A stretch of DNA of 64,000 nt from assembly GCF_000590475.1 (NCBI RefSeq), contig NZ_CP007441.1, forward strand, positions 2,672,660 through 2,736,659, read 5' to 3'. The notes beneath the pieces are model-generated. The model ran no database searches. It had not been told where the DNA came from and worked only from the letters and a program-made list of their open reading frames with translations. The translations under genes were made by a program, and so were the position numbers. Below are positions 17,482 through 26,888 of the stretch, piece after piece (the stretch's first letter is position 1; each line of letters starts with the position of its first letter). The stretch comes from Stutzerimonas stutzeri (GTDB lineage: Bacteria; Pseudomonadota; Gammaproteobacteria; Pseudomonadales; Pseudomonadaceae).

Positions 17482-19062
17482 CTAGATCGCACTCCGGGTC
17501 ATTTCGCCATCCACGAGACGGTTGATACCCAGCGGATTGGCGTTTTTCAGCGCCTCCGGCAGCACTGCTTCGGGGAAGTTCTGATAGCACACCGGCCGTA
17601 GGAAACGGTCGATCGCCAAGGTGCCCACCGAGGTGCCTCGCGAATCGGAAGTTGCCGGATACGGCCCGCCATGCACCATCGAGTCACACACCTCAACGCC
17701 GGTCGGATAGCCATTCAGCAGCAAGCGTCCGGCCTTCTGCTCCAGCACCGGAGTGAGATCGGCAAAGGCGCTGAGGTCCGCCTCGTCGGCGATCAAGGTA
17801 GCGGTGAGCTGCCCACGCAGACCGTGCAACGCACGCAGCAACTCCGCTTTGTCGGCGACCTCGACAACGACCGTCGTGGGCCCGAAGACCTCTTCCTGCA
17901 GCAATTCGTCGCCGTCGATGAGCAACTGCGCGTCCGCCTTGAATAACTGCGGCCGTGCCTGGTTGCCGTCCTGAGCAACACCGGTCAGGTGGTTGATGCC
18001 TGGATGCGCCTGCATATGCTCCAACCCCTTGGCGTAGCTCGTCAGCGTACTGGCATTGAGCATGGTCTGAGCCGGCTGCTCGGACATGAAGCCGGTGAGC
18101 CGCTCAAGGAAACTGGAAAACTCTGGCGAGCGAATCCCGATAACCATGCCCGGATTGGTGCAGAACTGGCCACAGCCCATCACCACGGAGGCCGTCAGCT
18201 CGTTGGCGATGGCGTCACCACGCGCTTTCAGCGCCTCGGGCAATACCAGCACCGGGTTGATACTGGACATCTCGGCGAATACCGGGATCGGCTGCGGGCG
18301 CGCCGCCGCCATGTCGCACAGCGCGCGCCCGCCGCGCAGCGAGCCGGTGAAGCCGACCGCCTGGATCGCAGGATGTTTGACCAGCCACTCGCCAACACCG
18401 CCACCGTAGATCATGTTGAACACACCCTTGGGCATGCCGGTTTTCTCGGCGGCACGCAGGACCGCATCGGCGACCTGCTCAGCCGTCGCCATGTGCCCAC
18501 TGTGCGCTTTAAATACCACCGGGCAACCTGCGGCCAGCGCCGAGGCGGTGTCGCCTCCGGCAGTGGAGAATGCCAATGGGAAATTGCTGGCACCGAACAC
18601 CGCGACCGGGCCGAGCCCCATACGACACTGGCGCAGATCGGGACGCGGAAGCGGCTTGCGCTCCGGCAAGGCCCGATCGATACGCGCCCCGTAGAAATCG
18701 CCGCGACGCAGCACCTTGGCGAACAACCGCATCTGGCCGCTGGTGCGTCCGCGTTCACCCTGGATGCGCCCAGCCGGCAGCGCTGTTTCCTGGCAAACCA
18801 GTGCGACAAAGTCGTCGCCCAGCGCGTCGAGCTCGTCGGCGATGGCCTCGAGGAATTCGGCGCGCTTTTCGGCCGGGAGGGCGCGGTAGGTTGGGTAGGC
18901 AGCGGCAGCGGCTTCGGCCGCGGAATTCACTTCGTCTTGGGTAGCCTGTATGAATTCGAACGGCAGCGCCTGGCCACTGTTGGCATCACGGCTCTGCAGC
19001 TTTTGGGTACCGGCGGCGCTACGCGCACCGGCAATGTAGTTGTGGCCGAGAATGGCGGACAT
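17482..19062 (-). CDS. 2-ketoglutarate semialdehyde dehydrogenase
   Basis: 526 residues, the length of the NADP-dependent KGSADH subgroup of aldehyde dehydrogenases. The catalytic cysteine is C301 in GCGQFCTNPG and the general base is E264 in FAEMSSINPV; both surrounding sequences are typical of KGSADH. It oxidises 2,5-dioxopentanoate to 2-oxoglutarate, the last step of non-phosphorylative pentose and of some hexarate and hydroxyproline routes. GAGGAGAG precedes the ATG. The AraD1/GguC-like gene lies upstream on the same strand after 142 bases; a terminator follows at 17411-17436. Confidence 0.92.
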   Translation of the reverse strand: MSAILGHNYIAGARSAAGTQKLQSRDANSGQALPFEFIQATQDEVNSAAEAAAAAYPTYRALPAEKRAEFLEAIADELDALGDDFVALVCQETALPAGRIQGERGRTSGQMRLFAKVLRRGDFYGARIDRALPERKPLPRPDLRQCRMGLGPVAVFGASNFPLAFSTAGGDTASALAAGCPVVFKAHSGHMATAEQVADAVLRAAEKTGMPKGVFNMIYGGGVGEWLVKHPAIQAVGFTGSLRGGRALCDMAAARPQPIPVFAEMSSINPVLVLPEALKARGDAIANELTASVVMGCGQFCTNPGMVIGIRSPEFSSFLERLTGFMSEQPAQTMLNASTLTSYAKGLEHMQAHPGINHLTGVAQDGNQARPQLFKADAQLLIDGDELLQEEVFGPTTVVVEVADKAELLRALHGLRGQLTATLIADEADLSAFADLTPVLEQKAGRLLLNGYPTGVEVCDSMVHGGPYPATSDSRGTSVGTLAIDRFLRPVCYQNFPEAVLPEALKNANPLGINRLVDGEMTRSAI

Positions 19063-19204
19063 GGAATCTCTCCTCTACCTGTAGGTTCAGGGGGCTCCGC
19101 ATGGCATGCGGAGATGACCGACGGCCCGTTAACGAGGCAGCGTCGCCCTTGATGGCAAGGCCAGCGGCTCGTCACGTACGACAGTACCGCTCTTCAGTTC
19201 CAAA

Positions 19205-20200
19205 TCAGAGCGCTTTTACCCCTCCGGCCTCGATGCCGGGCTGCCGGATGGAGATGCCGTTGCGCAGGGGTTCACCGAACGCATCGAGACTGATCTCGAA
19301 CTGGTCACCCGGCTGCGCCTTGATACCGTCTGCGAACGACAGTGTCGCCGTCCCGAAGAAATGCACATGCACATCACCGGGACATAGGAACTGCGAATAC
19401 TTGAAATGATGGTACTCAAGATTTTCCAAGCTATGGCACATGTTCTCTTCGCCGGACAGAAATTCCTTTTCCCAAAGCAGCTGTCCGTCCCGGCGGATTC
19501 GGCTAATGCCTGCCAGGTTGGCAGGCAGCTCGCCAATGAGCAGCTCCGGCCCGAATGAACAGAACCTGAGTTTGGAGTGGGCCAGATACAGGTAGTTCTT
19601 GCGTTCGGTCACATGATCGGAGAATTCGTTGCCCAGGGCGAAACCGAGTCGGTATGGCTGGCCGTCGTCGCCGATGACATACAGACCGGTCAGCTCAGGC
19701 TCTTCGCCGAAATCCTCGGCGAAATCGGGTGCCGGAAAATCCGCGCCGGGACGCACCACGATGCTGCCATCGCCCTTGTAGAACCACTCCGGCTGCGCGC
19801 CGACGGTTCCCGGTTGTGGCTTGCCACCCCGCATGCCCCAACGGAACATCTGCATGGAATCGGTGAGCTTTTCGTCGCTCTGTTCGACCTGCTGATGCAT
19901 CTTGTCTCGTGTCGAAGCGCTACCCAGGTGAGTCAGGCCCGTACCGCTGACCAGGCAATGCGCAGGGTCCTCATGATCCAGCGGCGGCAGCACCCGCCCG
20001 GCGTCCAGCAATTGCCTATACGACGGTCCGGCATCGCAGCCCTGCGCGTCGATCTGAGCCGCCAGGCTGTTACCGTTGCGAATCGCCGCCAGTGCCAGCT
20101 CGCGGGTACTACTCACGCTGCGCAACATGTCGATGCGCTCGCCAACCACCACGCCTACCTGACGCTGGCCCTGTTCGTTCTCGAATTGAATCAACCGCAT
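19205..20200 (-). CDS. GguC/AraD1-family protein, fumarylacetoacetate hydrolase-like
   Basis: 331 residues. The N-terminus (MRLIQFENEQGQRQVGVV) and the block around YLYLAHSKLRFCSFGPELLIGELP match the GguC/AraD1 group, a divergent relative of fumarylacetoacetate hydrolases. Metal-binding acidic residues are seen around EEPELTGLYVIGDDG (about 168-182). Members occur in non-phosphorylative sugar pathways, where they are proposed to dehydrate 2-keto-3-deoxypentonate to 2-ketoglutarate semialdehyde. That step is the one missing between the dehydratase and the dehydrogenase here, so the assignment is attractive but inferred. GAGGAAG precedes the ATG at 20200. It is divergent from a LysR gene. Confidence 0.82.
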   Translation of the reverse strand: MRLIQFENEQGQRQVGVVVGERIDMLRSVSSTRELALAAIRNGNSLAAQIDAQGCDAGPSYRQLLDAGRVLPPLDHEDPAHCLVSGTGLTHLGSASTRDKMHQQVEQSDEKLTDSMQMFRWGMRGGKPQPGTVGAQPEWFYKGDGSIVVRPGADFPAPDFAEDFGEEPELTGLYVIGDDGQPYRLGFALGNEFSDHVTERKNYLYLAHSKLRFCSFGPELLIGELPANLAGISRIRRDGQLLWEKEFLSGEENMCHSLENLEYHHFKYSQFLCPGDVHVHFFGTATLSFADGIKAQPGDQFEISLDAFGEPLRNGISIRQPGIEAGGVKAL

Positions 20201-20263
20201 GAGGCTTCCTCTTCTTATTGAAGGGCCTGCAATCGCAGGCATCTGCTGCGGCCACTTTAAAAA

Positions 20264-20279
20264 GCACCGTAGGTGGTGC
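20264..20279. promoter_or_regulatory. Candidate LysR operator in the divergent promoter
   Basis: An inverted repeat, GCACC-N6-GGTGC, lies in the 122 bases between the GguC-like gene and the divergent LysR gene. Interrupted dyads of this kind are common LysR binding sites. The assignment is by position and symmetry only. Confidence 0.4.
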
Positions 20280-20322
20280 CTAATGAAAGCTTCTGATTGA
20301 GTGATAACTTCCAGTCATCCCC

Positions 20323-21279
20323 ATGATCGCCGCCCTGCCCTCCATCGTTTCTCGCCTGCGCCTCAAGCAGCTGCGCCTTCTCATCGCTCTGGATGAACAG
20401 GGCTCGCTGCACCGCGCCGCCGAACAGGTCTCGATCAGCCAACCCGGCGCCACCAAGGCGCTGCATGAGATTGAGTCGACGTTCGCTGCCGAGCTGTTCA
20501 CCCGCAGCAGCCAAGGCTTGCAGCCCAACGATCTGGGCCGTTGCGTGATCCGCTATGCACGGCTGATCCACAGCGATCTGGCGCACCTGCGTGAAGAGAT
20601 GGTCGGCATCCTGCAGGGGCACGGTGGGCGTCTGTCGGTAGGCGTGATCATGGGCGCCGTGCCGCTGTTGATGCGCGTGCTGGGCCGGTTGCGGCGCAAG
20701 CAGCCGGAGCTGTCAGTGGAAATCGTCGAAGACACCAGTGCTCGCCTGCTCGGCCTGCTAGACGAAGGCCGGCTGGACCTGGCGATCTGCCGGAGCAGTG
20801 TCAGCCGGCGCCCGGACGCTTATGACTGCCTGACCCTGCACGAGGAGCAGCTGGCCGTGGTCGCCCATCCTGACCATCCGATGGCCGAAGCCGCGACGCC
20901 GCTGATCCTGGCCGACCTGAGCGGCTATCGCTGGGTCATCTACCCGGCGAATATGCCAATGCGCCAGTTGCTCGAGCGCGAATTCAGCGAAGCCAGCCTC
21001 GAATTCCCACGGTACCCGGTCGAAACCGCCTCCACCTTCACCACCCTCAGCCTGCTGCAGGAGGATCCGGAACTGGTCGCCGTGATGCCGCTGTCGGTGG
21101 CCCGTTTCGGCGAATGCTTCGGCATGATCCGTCAGCTGCCGCTGACGCTGCACTCGCGCAGCGAACCCTATGGCGTCATCGCCCGGCACGGGAGCAGCCT
21201 GTCGCCAGCGGCGCGGCTATTGCTCGAAGAACTGCAGGACGAGAGCGGCTATAGCCATCCGTCAGCCTTGGCGCCTTGA
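20323..21279 (+). CDS. LysR-family regulator divergent from the GguC/AraD1-like gene
   Basis: 318 residues. The helix-turn-helix is in LLIALDEQGSLHRAAEQVSISQPGATKALHEIEST (about 19-53); the effector domain follows. It belongs to the GbpR-like group often linked to sugar and sugar-acid operons. It is divergent from the GguC-like and dehydrogenase genes and is their likely regulator. The ATG at 20323 has no obvious ribosome binding site but fits the family N-terminus. Together with the LysR gene at 16380, this gives the catabolic island two regulators, one per operon. Confidence 0.88.
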   Translation: MIAALPSIVSRLRLKQLRLLIALDEQGSLHRAAEQVSISQPGATKALHEIESTFAAELFTRSSQGLQPNDLGRCVIRYARLIHSDLAHLREEMVGILQGHGGRLSVGVIMGAVPLLMRVLGRLRRKQPELSVEIVEDTSARLLGLLDEGRLDLAICRSSVSRRPDAYDCLTLHEEQLAVVAHPDHPMAEAATPLILADLSGYRWVIYPANMPMRQLLEREFSEASLEFPRYPVETASTFTTLSLLQEDPELVAVMPLSVARFGECFGMIRQLPLTLHSRSEPYGVIARHGSSLSPAARLLLEELQDESGYSHPSALAP

Positions 21280-21448
21280 TGAAATTTTCCGGCCCCGGAC
21301 CTCTAGGGGCTTCGATGCCCGCCACCGTGGTGCGTCCAGTCATTGCAGACGCTGCATCAGCACGGCTCTTCGAACAGTCCATTCAGGGTTGCAGACACGC
21401 GGGACAGGTCATGGGCACCATCCTCGCGCAACAGCACAGCCCGATAAC

Positions 21449-21730
21449 TTATCTGTCGTTATGCCCGAGATCCCGCTGCGGATCGATCTGATCACGCACG
21501 CGCTGTTTCAGCTCCTTGGCTTCGGGAAAGCCACCGTCGCGCTTGCGCTCCCATATCTGCACGCCGTCACAGGCAATATGGAATGTGCCGCCAGTGGCCG
21601 GCACCAGCGAAACCTTTCCCAGCTCGTCGGCAAAGGTGGATAGAAGCTCCTGCGCCAGCCAGGCCGCGCGCAGCAGCCACTGACACTGGGTGCAGTAGGT
21701 AATGACGATCTCCGGCTTGCTATCGGGCAT
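21449..21730 (-). CDS. SelT/SelW/SelH (Rdx) family protein
   Basis: 93 residues with a thioredoxin-like Rdx fold. The redox motif CTQC (C13, C16) follows the first strand, as in selenoprotein W, where the second position of the motif pair is selenocysteine; here both are cysteine. GTFHIACDGVQIWERKRDGGFPEAKELKQRVRD is the conserved second half. A disulfide or glutathione-linked redox role is presumed; bacterial members lack a firm function. The ATG at 21730 has a weak ribosome binding site. It is divergent from plpD with about 70 bases between. Confidence 0.88.
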   Translation of the reverse strand: MPDSKPEIVITYCTQCQWLLRAAWLAQELLSTFADELGKVSLVPATGGTFHIACDGVQIWERKRDGGFPEAKELKQRVRDQIDPQRDLGHNDR

Positions 21731-21801
21731 GACAGGACGCTCGCTGACTGACGGGACGCCTATAATAGCCGCCATTTCGCAGTCCTCCCTCCGGTGTTGC
21801 C

Positions 21802-23982
21802 ATGTCCCGCCTACTCTTTCTGCTGATCCTCCTGATGCCGCTGACAGGATTCGCCGATTCCCAGCCCACCACCGGCCTGGTACTTTCCGGCGGTGCTGCG
21901 AGAGGATTAGCGCATATCGGCGTACTGAAAGCCCTGGAGGAGCACGGTGTGCGTATCGACGCAATCGCCGGCACCAGCATGGGCGCGGTGATCGGCGGGC
22001 TCTACGCGGCAGGCTATAGCGTCGAAGAGCTGGAAAAGCTGGCACTCCGTCTCGATTGGCAACAGGTGCTATCAGACGATCCGCCGCGGCAGGACGTGCC
22101 CTTCCGGCGCAAACAGGACGACCGCGATTTCCTGGTCAAACGCAAGCTCAGTTTCCGCGACGATGGCAGCCTTGGACTCCCTCTTGGTGTCATTCAAGGG
22201 CAGAACCTAGCCCTGCTGCTGGAGCGCCTGCTCGTGCACACCAGCGACATCCGTGATTTCGACCGCCTGCCGATACCCTTCCGTGCGGTGGCGACCGACA
22301 TTGCCAACGACAAGAAAGTGATCTTTCGCAGCGGCCATCTGCCCCAGGCCATTCGCGCCAGCATGTCGATCCCGGCGGTGTTCGCCCCGGTGGAGATCGA
22401 AGGCCGTCTGCTCGTCGATGGCGGCATGGTCGACAATATTCCCATGGATGTCGCCCGCGACATGGGCGTGGACCGGCTGATCGTGGTGGACATCGGCACC
22501 CCACTGCAGCCTCGCGAGCAGCTACTTACGGTCGTCGATGTGCTCAATCAGTCGATCACCATGATGACCCGACGTAACTCCGAGGCGCAGCTGGCGACCC
22601 TGCGTCAGGAAGACCTGCTGGTTCAGCCGATGCTGGCGGGGTTCGGCTCAACCGATTTCGGCCGCACCGAAGCCCTCATAGACGCCGGATATCGTGCCGC
22701 CACCGCGCTGGACGCCCGGCTTAACGCCATGCGTAGCGAAAGCGGTGGCAACCTTGCACTGAGCCTCGCCCGCTCAGCCGAGCCCCGCACGCCGCTGATC
22801 ACCGCGGTGCGCATCGAGAACGATTCGAAAGTGGGCGACGCAGTCATTCGCAGACACATCCGCCAGCAGGTAGGCAAACCTCTTGACCTACAGGACCTGC
22901 AGAATGACATGGGCACGCTGTACGGGCTGGACTACTTCGAGCAGGTCGAGTACCGCGTGGTGCATGGCAATCCGGGCAATACACTGGTCGTTACTACCCG
23001 TGAAAAGCGCTCCGGCACCGACTACCTGCGCCTGGGCATTAACCTCTCGGATGATTTTCGCGGCGACAGTGCATTCAACATTGGCGCCAGCTACCGCAAG
23101 AACGGCATCAACGAATTGGGCGCCGAGTGGCTGACGCGCTTGCAGTTGGGCGATCGCCAAGAGCTGTTCAGCGAGTTCTATCAGCCGCTAGACGCGGGTT
23201 CGCGCTGGTTCGTCGCGCCCAATCTTTTCGCCGAGACACAGAACATCGAGGCGATCATCGATAACGACCCCATCGCCGAGTACCGCCTGCAGCGCTACGG
23301 CTTTGGAATGAACCTGGGTCGTCAGATTGCCAACAACGGCGAAATCCGCTTCGGCGTGGGCCGGGCATGGGGCGAGGCAGACGTTCGCGTCGGTGACCAA
23401 GAGCTACCGAACTTCACCTTCGAGGAAGGCTATTACCAGCTGCAGTATTCGTTCGACACGGTGGACAACGTCGACTTTCCGCGCGAGGGCGAAGATATCG
23501 GACTGACCCTGCGCCAATATGACCCAAGCCTCGGCTCGGATCAGCGCTATCGCCAATGGGAGTTCCGTATGGACAAGGCCGTCAGCTTCGGTCTGGATAC
23601 GCTGGTCTTTGGTGGCCGCTATGGACGCACGCTGGACGACGCCGAGATCGTTACGTCGAGCTTCCTGCTCGGTGGCGCGCGGCAGCTGTCGGGCTTCCGC
23701 CAGGATGCCCTCTCCGGTCAGAACATCAGCCTGGCCCGCATGATCTATTTCCGCCGGATGACGCCACGCTCGTTCCTGCCGCTGGACTTTCCGCTGTATC
23801 TGGGAGCTTCACTGGAACGTGGCCGCGCCTGGAACAACGACAACGCGTTCGACAGCGGCTACATCAACGCCGGCAGCATATTCATCGGCTACGAAACGCC
23901 GCTGGGACCGCTGAATTTCAGCTACGGCCTGAACGATGAAGCCGAGCGCGCCCTGTATATGAATCTTGGGCGCAGCTTTTGA
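21802..23982 (+). CDS. plpD: Patatin-like phospholipase, type Vd autotransporter (PlpD)
   Basis: 726 residues. A signal peptide (1-18) is followed by a patatin domain with the oxyanion loop GGAARG (30-35), nucleophile S59 in GTSMG and catalytic D206 in DGG. A POTRA-like region (about 335-405) and a 16-strand outer-membrane barrel follow, ending in a C-terminal phenylalanine needed for Bam-mediated assembly. P. aeruginosa PlpD (PA3339, 728 residues) is the founding type Vd protein; it secretes its own class A1 phospholipase domain. All catalytic residues are present. The neighbouring FimV-like, MarR and RecQ genes also occur beside plpD in P. aeruginosa. Confidence 0.95.
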   Translation: MSRLLFLLILLMPLTGFADSQPTTGLVLSGGAARGLAHIGVLKALEEHGVRIDAIAGTSMGAVIGGLYAAGYSVEELEKLALRLDWQQVLSDDPPRQDVPFRRKQDDRDFLVKRKLSFRDDGSLGLPLGVIQGQNLALLLERLLVHTSDIRDFDRLPIPFRAVATDIANDKKVIFRSGHLPQAIRASMSIPAVFAPVEIEGRLLVDGGMVDNIPMDVARDMGVDRLIVVDIGTPLQPREQLLTVVDVLNQSITMMTRRNSEAQLATLRQEDLLVQPMLAGFGSTDFGRTEALIDAGYRAATALDARLNAMRSESGGNLALSLARSAEPRTPLITAVRIENDSKVGDAVIRRHIRQQVGKPLDLQDLQNDMGTLYGLDYFEQVEYRVVHGNPGNTLVVTTREKRSGTDYLRLGINLSDDFRGDSAFNIGASYRKNGINELGAEWLTRLQLGDRQELFSEFYQPLDAGSRWFVAPNLFAETQNIEAIIDNDPIAEYRLQRYGFGMNLGRQIANNGEIRFGVGRAWGEADVRVGDQELPNFTFEEGYYQLQYSFDTVDNVDFPREGEDIGLTLRQYDPSLGSDQRYRQWEFRMDKAVSFGLDTLVFGGRYGRTLDDAEIVTSSFLLGGARQLSGFRQDALSGQNISLARMIYFRRMTPRSFLPLDFPLYLGASLERGRAWNNDNAFDSGYINAGSIFIGYETPLGPLNFSYGLNDEAERALYMNLGRSF

Positions 23983-24001
23983 TGGCCTCGCCCGGAGGCC
24001 A
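23983..24001. terminator. Convergent hairpin between plpD and the FimV-like gene
   Basis: TGGCCTC, a 5-base loop and GAGGCCA form a perfect 7-base stem in the 33-base gap between two convergent genes. There is no T-run on either strand, so it is a weak bidirectional terminator candidate. Confidence 0.45.
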
Positions 24002-24015
24002 AATCGAAACCGCCA

Positions 24016-25980
24016 TCAGGCGATTTGCGCAAGCAACTCGTTGACCTGCTGTCGCTGCTGCTCGTCGCCTTCAACGGCAAGGCTTTCAAGGATGATGCAC
24101 GCGCTATCCATGTCGCCCTGCTTGATATAAGCGACGGCTTGATTGAGGCGAACCAGATGCTCCGGGTTCGGTTCCAGCTGGCGCAACTCTTCAGTCGTCG
24201 ACATCGAAGCGAAGCTACAGGAGTCCTCGAATAGGGTGGGCAGGTTTCCGAGCGTCAGTGCATTATCGTCAAAGTCATCCAGCCAGGGCTGCGAATCGAC
24301 AGAGGAGACCTGCTCGCCATCCGCCGACGAGCATGGCTCAACGGGCGTGGACGCCAGGCCAACCAACGGCACCGGAGAGAACTCATTCAGTACGAACGTG
24401 ACGTCTGAATCCAGAGGGGAGTCGGAAGAAGGGTCGACGGAGGCAAACGCCGAAGCCAGGGCGGGATGCAGAGTCAGCAACTGGTCCAGTTGAGCCTGGC
24501 TGCCACCCGCTTGCAGATAGCCATCGGCAGACGTGCTGTAGCTGTCGACATCGCCAGACTCCGCGAGAAGTCCGAGATGGCGCAAGCGAACATCGAGCTG
24601 CTCAGGCGCTCGCTCAATACCGCGTTGCAGCACATCGAGCGCCTCATCGCGACGACCATAGGTGAGGTAGATATCAGCCGCCTCCAGCACGTCAGTCTCG
24701 CTGACGGATGCGTGGGCTGGCTGACGAGGCATTTCCAACGCTGCCGCTGCGGCCACCGGTGGCACGCGCATGGGCTGCGCAACCGCTGCGGCTACGGATT
24801 CCGGCGACGCGGCGTGGGCCTTACGGCGACGACCGAACCACAGACCGCCAAGCAACAGGGAAGCCAGCACGCCACCGCCTGGCAGCGTCCAATCCTGCCA
24901 TCTGAAAGAAGACGCAGGCTTGGCAACAGCCATATGGTCAGGTGCTGGCCCTGCGACTGATCGCTTGTCGGCATCCGTCTCCGAGGCCGACTGATCGAGC
25001 TGCGGCAAAGCAACCGTCTGCGAACGCCGCTGCTCGATCAGTTGTGCGGTAACGGCCTCAAGCTGGCCCTGCATATCTGTCAGCATTTGCTTGAGCTGCT
25101 GATTTTCGTCGCGGCTGGCTGCCAGCTCATCGAACAACTGGCGGCGTAACGTCGCGACCTGCTCATTCAACAAAGCCGGATCAGCAAGCTCGGAATCGGG
25201 TATTGACTGACTCTGGATTGTCGCCTCAGTCACTGGCACCGCGTTGCCAGGCTCGGCGTTTCGGGTTGAATCCGTTTTCGCCGTATCTGGCAGCAGCAGA
25301 TTCGAACCAGCCTTGAGACGGCCTGGATCACCTCCCGAAAAAGCGTCAGGATTCAGCGCCTGGATATCGCGCATGAATTGGGCTTGCAAAGCCTGCGCGC
25401 CGCCCCCCGCGTATGCACCTGCAATCGTCCAGAGACTCTCTCCGCTCATGACCCGATGGTGCTTGCCCTGAGACACCTGCGGTAATTCAGCCGGCGGCAC
25501 GAAACTCTCTGGCTTGGCGGACTCAAATAACGCTGACACTTGCGGGACGCTCACGGCCACTTCACCGGTAGCCTCGCCGGTGCTCGGCAACGGATCAAGC
25601 AGAACCGTATATTCACGCAACAGACGGCTCTTCGCGCGAGTGATCTCCACCAGAAAATTCAGATAAGGCTCACGGACGGGCCGGTTGGACGCCACGCGTA
25701 TCCGGCTGCGGTTACCGTCCACCACAGGTGTAAAGCTCAGGTCTTGCAAGAAGGCCAGACGCTCTACCCCTGCGCGCGCGAAGTCGCTGTTGGAAGCCAG
25801 TACGACGCGAATGTCATCTGCTGATAGGTCGGCCACGTCGAGCAGCTCGATTTCGGCATTTAATGGTTGATTCAATGCGGAATGGAGCTTTATGCCGCCC
25901 ATTCCAAACGCGGAAACCATGCCCGAATAGAGAAGTGAGCCAGAGGCCACTATTAACAAGACTTGACGACCTAGTGCCAT
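24016..25980 (-). CDS. FimV/HubP-family LysM protein (short FimV paralogue)
   Basis: 654 residues. A signal sequence (about 1-24) is followed by the FimV N-terminal domain (KLHSALNQPLNAEIELL). A LysM peptidoglycan-binding domain follows near 175-230 (HHRVMSGESLWTIAGAYAGG), then a coiled coil (about 270-315), a transmembrane helix near 365-380 and a TPR-like cytoplasmic part (AADIYLTYGRRDEALDVLQRG). It closes with a FimV C-terminal domain (RLNQAVAYIKQGDMDSACIILESL). FimV and HubP organise the cell pole, and P. aeruginosa FimV activates CyaB. This protein is much shorter than main FimV (about 900 residues), and a paralogue of this size lies beside plpD in P. aeruginosa. GGAGGT precedes the ATG. 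Confidence 0.88.
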   Translation of the reverse strand: MALGRQVLLIVASGSLLYSGMVSAFGMGGIKLHSALNQPLNAEIELLDVADLSADDIRVVLASNSDFARAGVERLAFLQDLSFTPVVDGNRSRIRVASNRPVREPYLNFLVEITRAKSRLLREYTVLLDPLPSTGEATGEVAVSVPQVSALFESAKPESFVPPAELPQVSQGKHHRVMSGESLWTIAGAYAGGGAQALQAQFMRDIQALNPDAFSGGDPGRLKAGSNLLLPDTAKTDSTRNAEPGNAVPVTEATIQSQSIPDSELADPALLNEQVATLRRQLFDELAASRDENQQLKQMLTDMQGQLEAVTAQLIEQRRSQTVALPQLDQSASETDADKRSVAGPAPDHMAVAKPASSFRWQDWTLPGGGVLASLLLGGLWFGRRRKAHAASPESVAAAVAQPMRVPPVAAAAALEMPRQPAHASVSETDVLEAADIYLTYGRRDEALDVLQRGIERAPEQLDVRLRHLGLLAESGDVDSYSTSADGYLQAGGSQAQLDQLLTLHPALASAFASVDPSSDSPLDSDVTFVLNEFSPVPLVGLASTPVEPCSSADGEQVSSVDSQPWLDDFDDNALTLGNLPTLFEDSCSFASMSTTEELRQLEPNPEHLVRLNQAVAYIKQGDMDSACIILESLAVEGDEQQRQQVNELLAQIA

Positions 25981-26277
25981 ATGACCTCCAAGGTGGCTCT
26001 CGGCACGCTCGACCGCTGGCCACTGCTCGATTACTGAACTGTGACGCGGTTATCGACAGAAATGGCGATAGGTTGATGCATTTCGTCGGGGAGCGAGTGA
26101 AGGCATTGTGACATCATTCGGTCAATCTAGCCTAGCGGCAGGTAATGGACGGTGCTCGCCGCCATCTACTAGCGCGTTCGGAAGTTGGGATGCGTGGAGA
26201 AATGGAACCCAGAAACCACCGCGGCGTAGCTACGGGACGGTCGCAGCTCTGGTCTAAAGAATGACCCTCATGTGGCG
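25981..26277. other. Gene-free region between the FimV-like gene and marR
   Basis: About 300 bases upstream of the FimV-like gene. It should carry that gene's promoter. I see no convincing open frame and no strong hairpin. Confidence 0.5.
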
Positions 26278-26715
26278 TTAACGCTTGACCTTGACCAGGT
26301 TGGCAAGAATGCGCTCATGCACTTGCTGGCATTTGCGCAGGTCTTGCTCGTCGATGCCATCAAAAAGCTCTTCCCGTACCTGAGTGGAAATCGCTTCGAT
26401 CTTCTGGATCAGTGGGCGGGCCGACGCGCCAAGAGTGATGAGCTTGGCCCGGCGATCCCCCGGCGCGGGCTGGCGATGCACCAGCCCCTGCGCTTCGAGG
26501 CTGTCCAACAGCCTGGCCAGCGTCGGCCCCTCAACCGCCACGCTTTGTGCAAGCTCGCGTTGGGTTGGGTCGTGGTCGAACCGGGCCAGATGCAGGAGAA
26601 CCAGCCACCGAGCCTGGGACAAACCGAGATCGGCCAGCCGACGATCGAGCTCGGCGCGCCAGCCACGCGAAAGTTGCGCCAATTGCATGGCGAAGCGGTG
26701 TTGGTCTGGGTACAT
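26278..26715 (-). CDS. MarR-family transcriptional regulator
   Basis: 145 residues, a single winged-helix domain with long dimerisation helices. The recognition region is TQRELAQSVAVEGPTLARLLDSLEAQGLVHR, and the wing carries the family signature PGDRRAKLITLG. MarR proteins usually repress their own promoter and a neighbouring gene until a small aromatic ligand binds. The ATG at 26715 is preceded by AGGAA; a TTG six codons upstream is less likely. A perfect palindrome at 26735-26747 lies 20 bases before the start and is the probable autoregulatory operator. Confidence 0.88.
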   Translation of the reverse strand: MYPDQHRFAMQLAQLSRGWRAELDRRLADLGLSQARWLVLLHLARFDHDPTQRELAQSVAVEGPTLARLLDSLEAQGLVHRQPAPGDRRAKLITLGASARPLIQKIEAISTQVREELFDGIDEQDLRKCQQVHERILANLVKVKR

Positions 26716-26734
26716 GGAGCGGCGTTCCTGCAAA

Positions 26735-26747
26735 ACTAATTATTAGT
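26735..26747. promoter_or_regulatory. Candidate MarR operator palindrome
   Basis: ACTAAT-T-ATTAGT is a perfect 13-base inverted repeat just upstream of the MarR start. Its AT-rich symmetry and position fit an autorepression site that would cover the promoter. Inferred. Confidence 0.55.
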
Positions 26748-26888
26748 GAGCTAACCACAGCTCCAAAACGGTAGCAAGCCGCCCTCTATTCGCGAACGTA
26801 ACCGTGAGTTGCAGAATACGCCCCAGCCCGAGCACAACGGGCAGCAAGCGAGGCGGTCAGCAAGCGACGCCGATGCCGCGCATGGCGA

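Noticed and set aside
17989..19152. 387-codon open frame opposite the semialdehyde dehydrogenase gene
   Set aside because: Antisense shadow of an intact enzyme gene; arginine/histidine-rich translation with no family resemblance.
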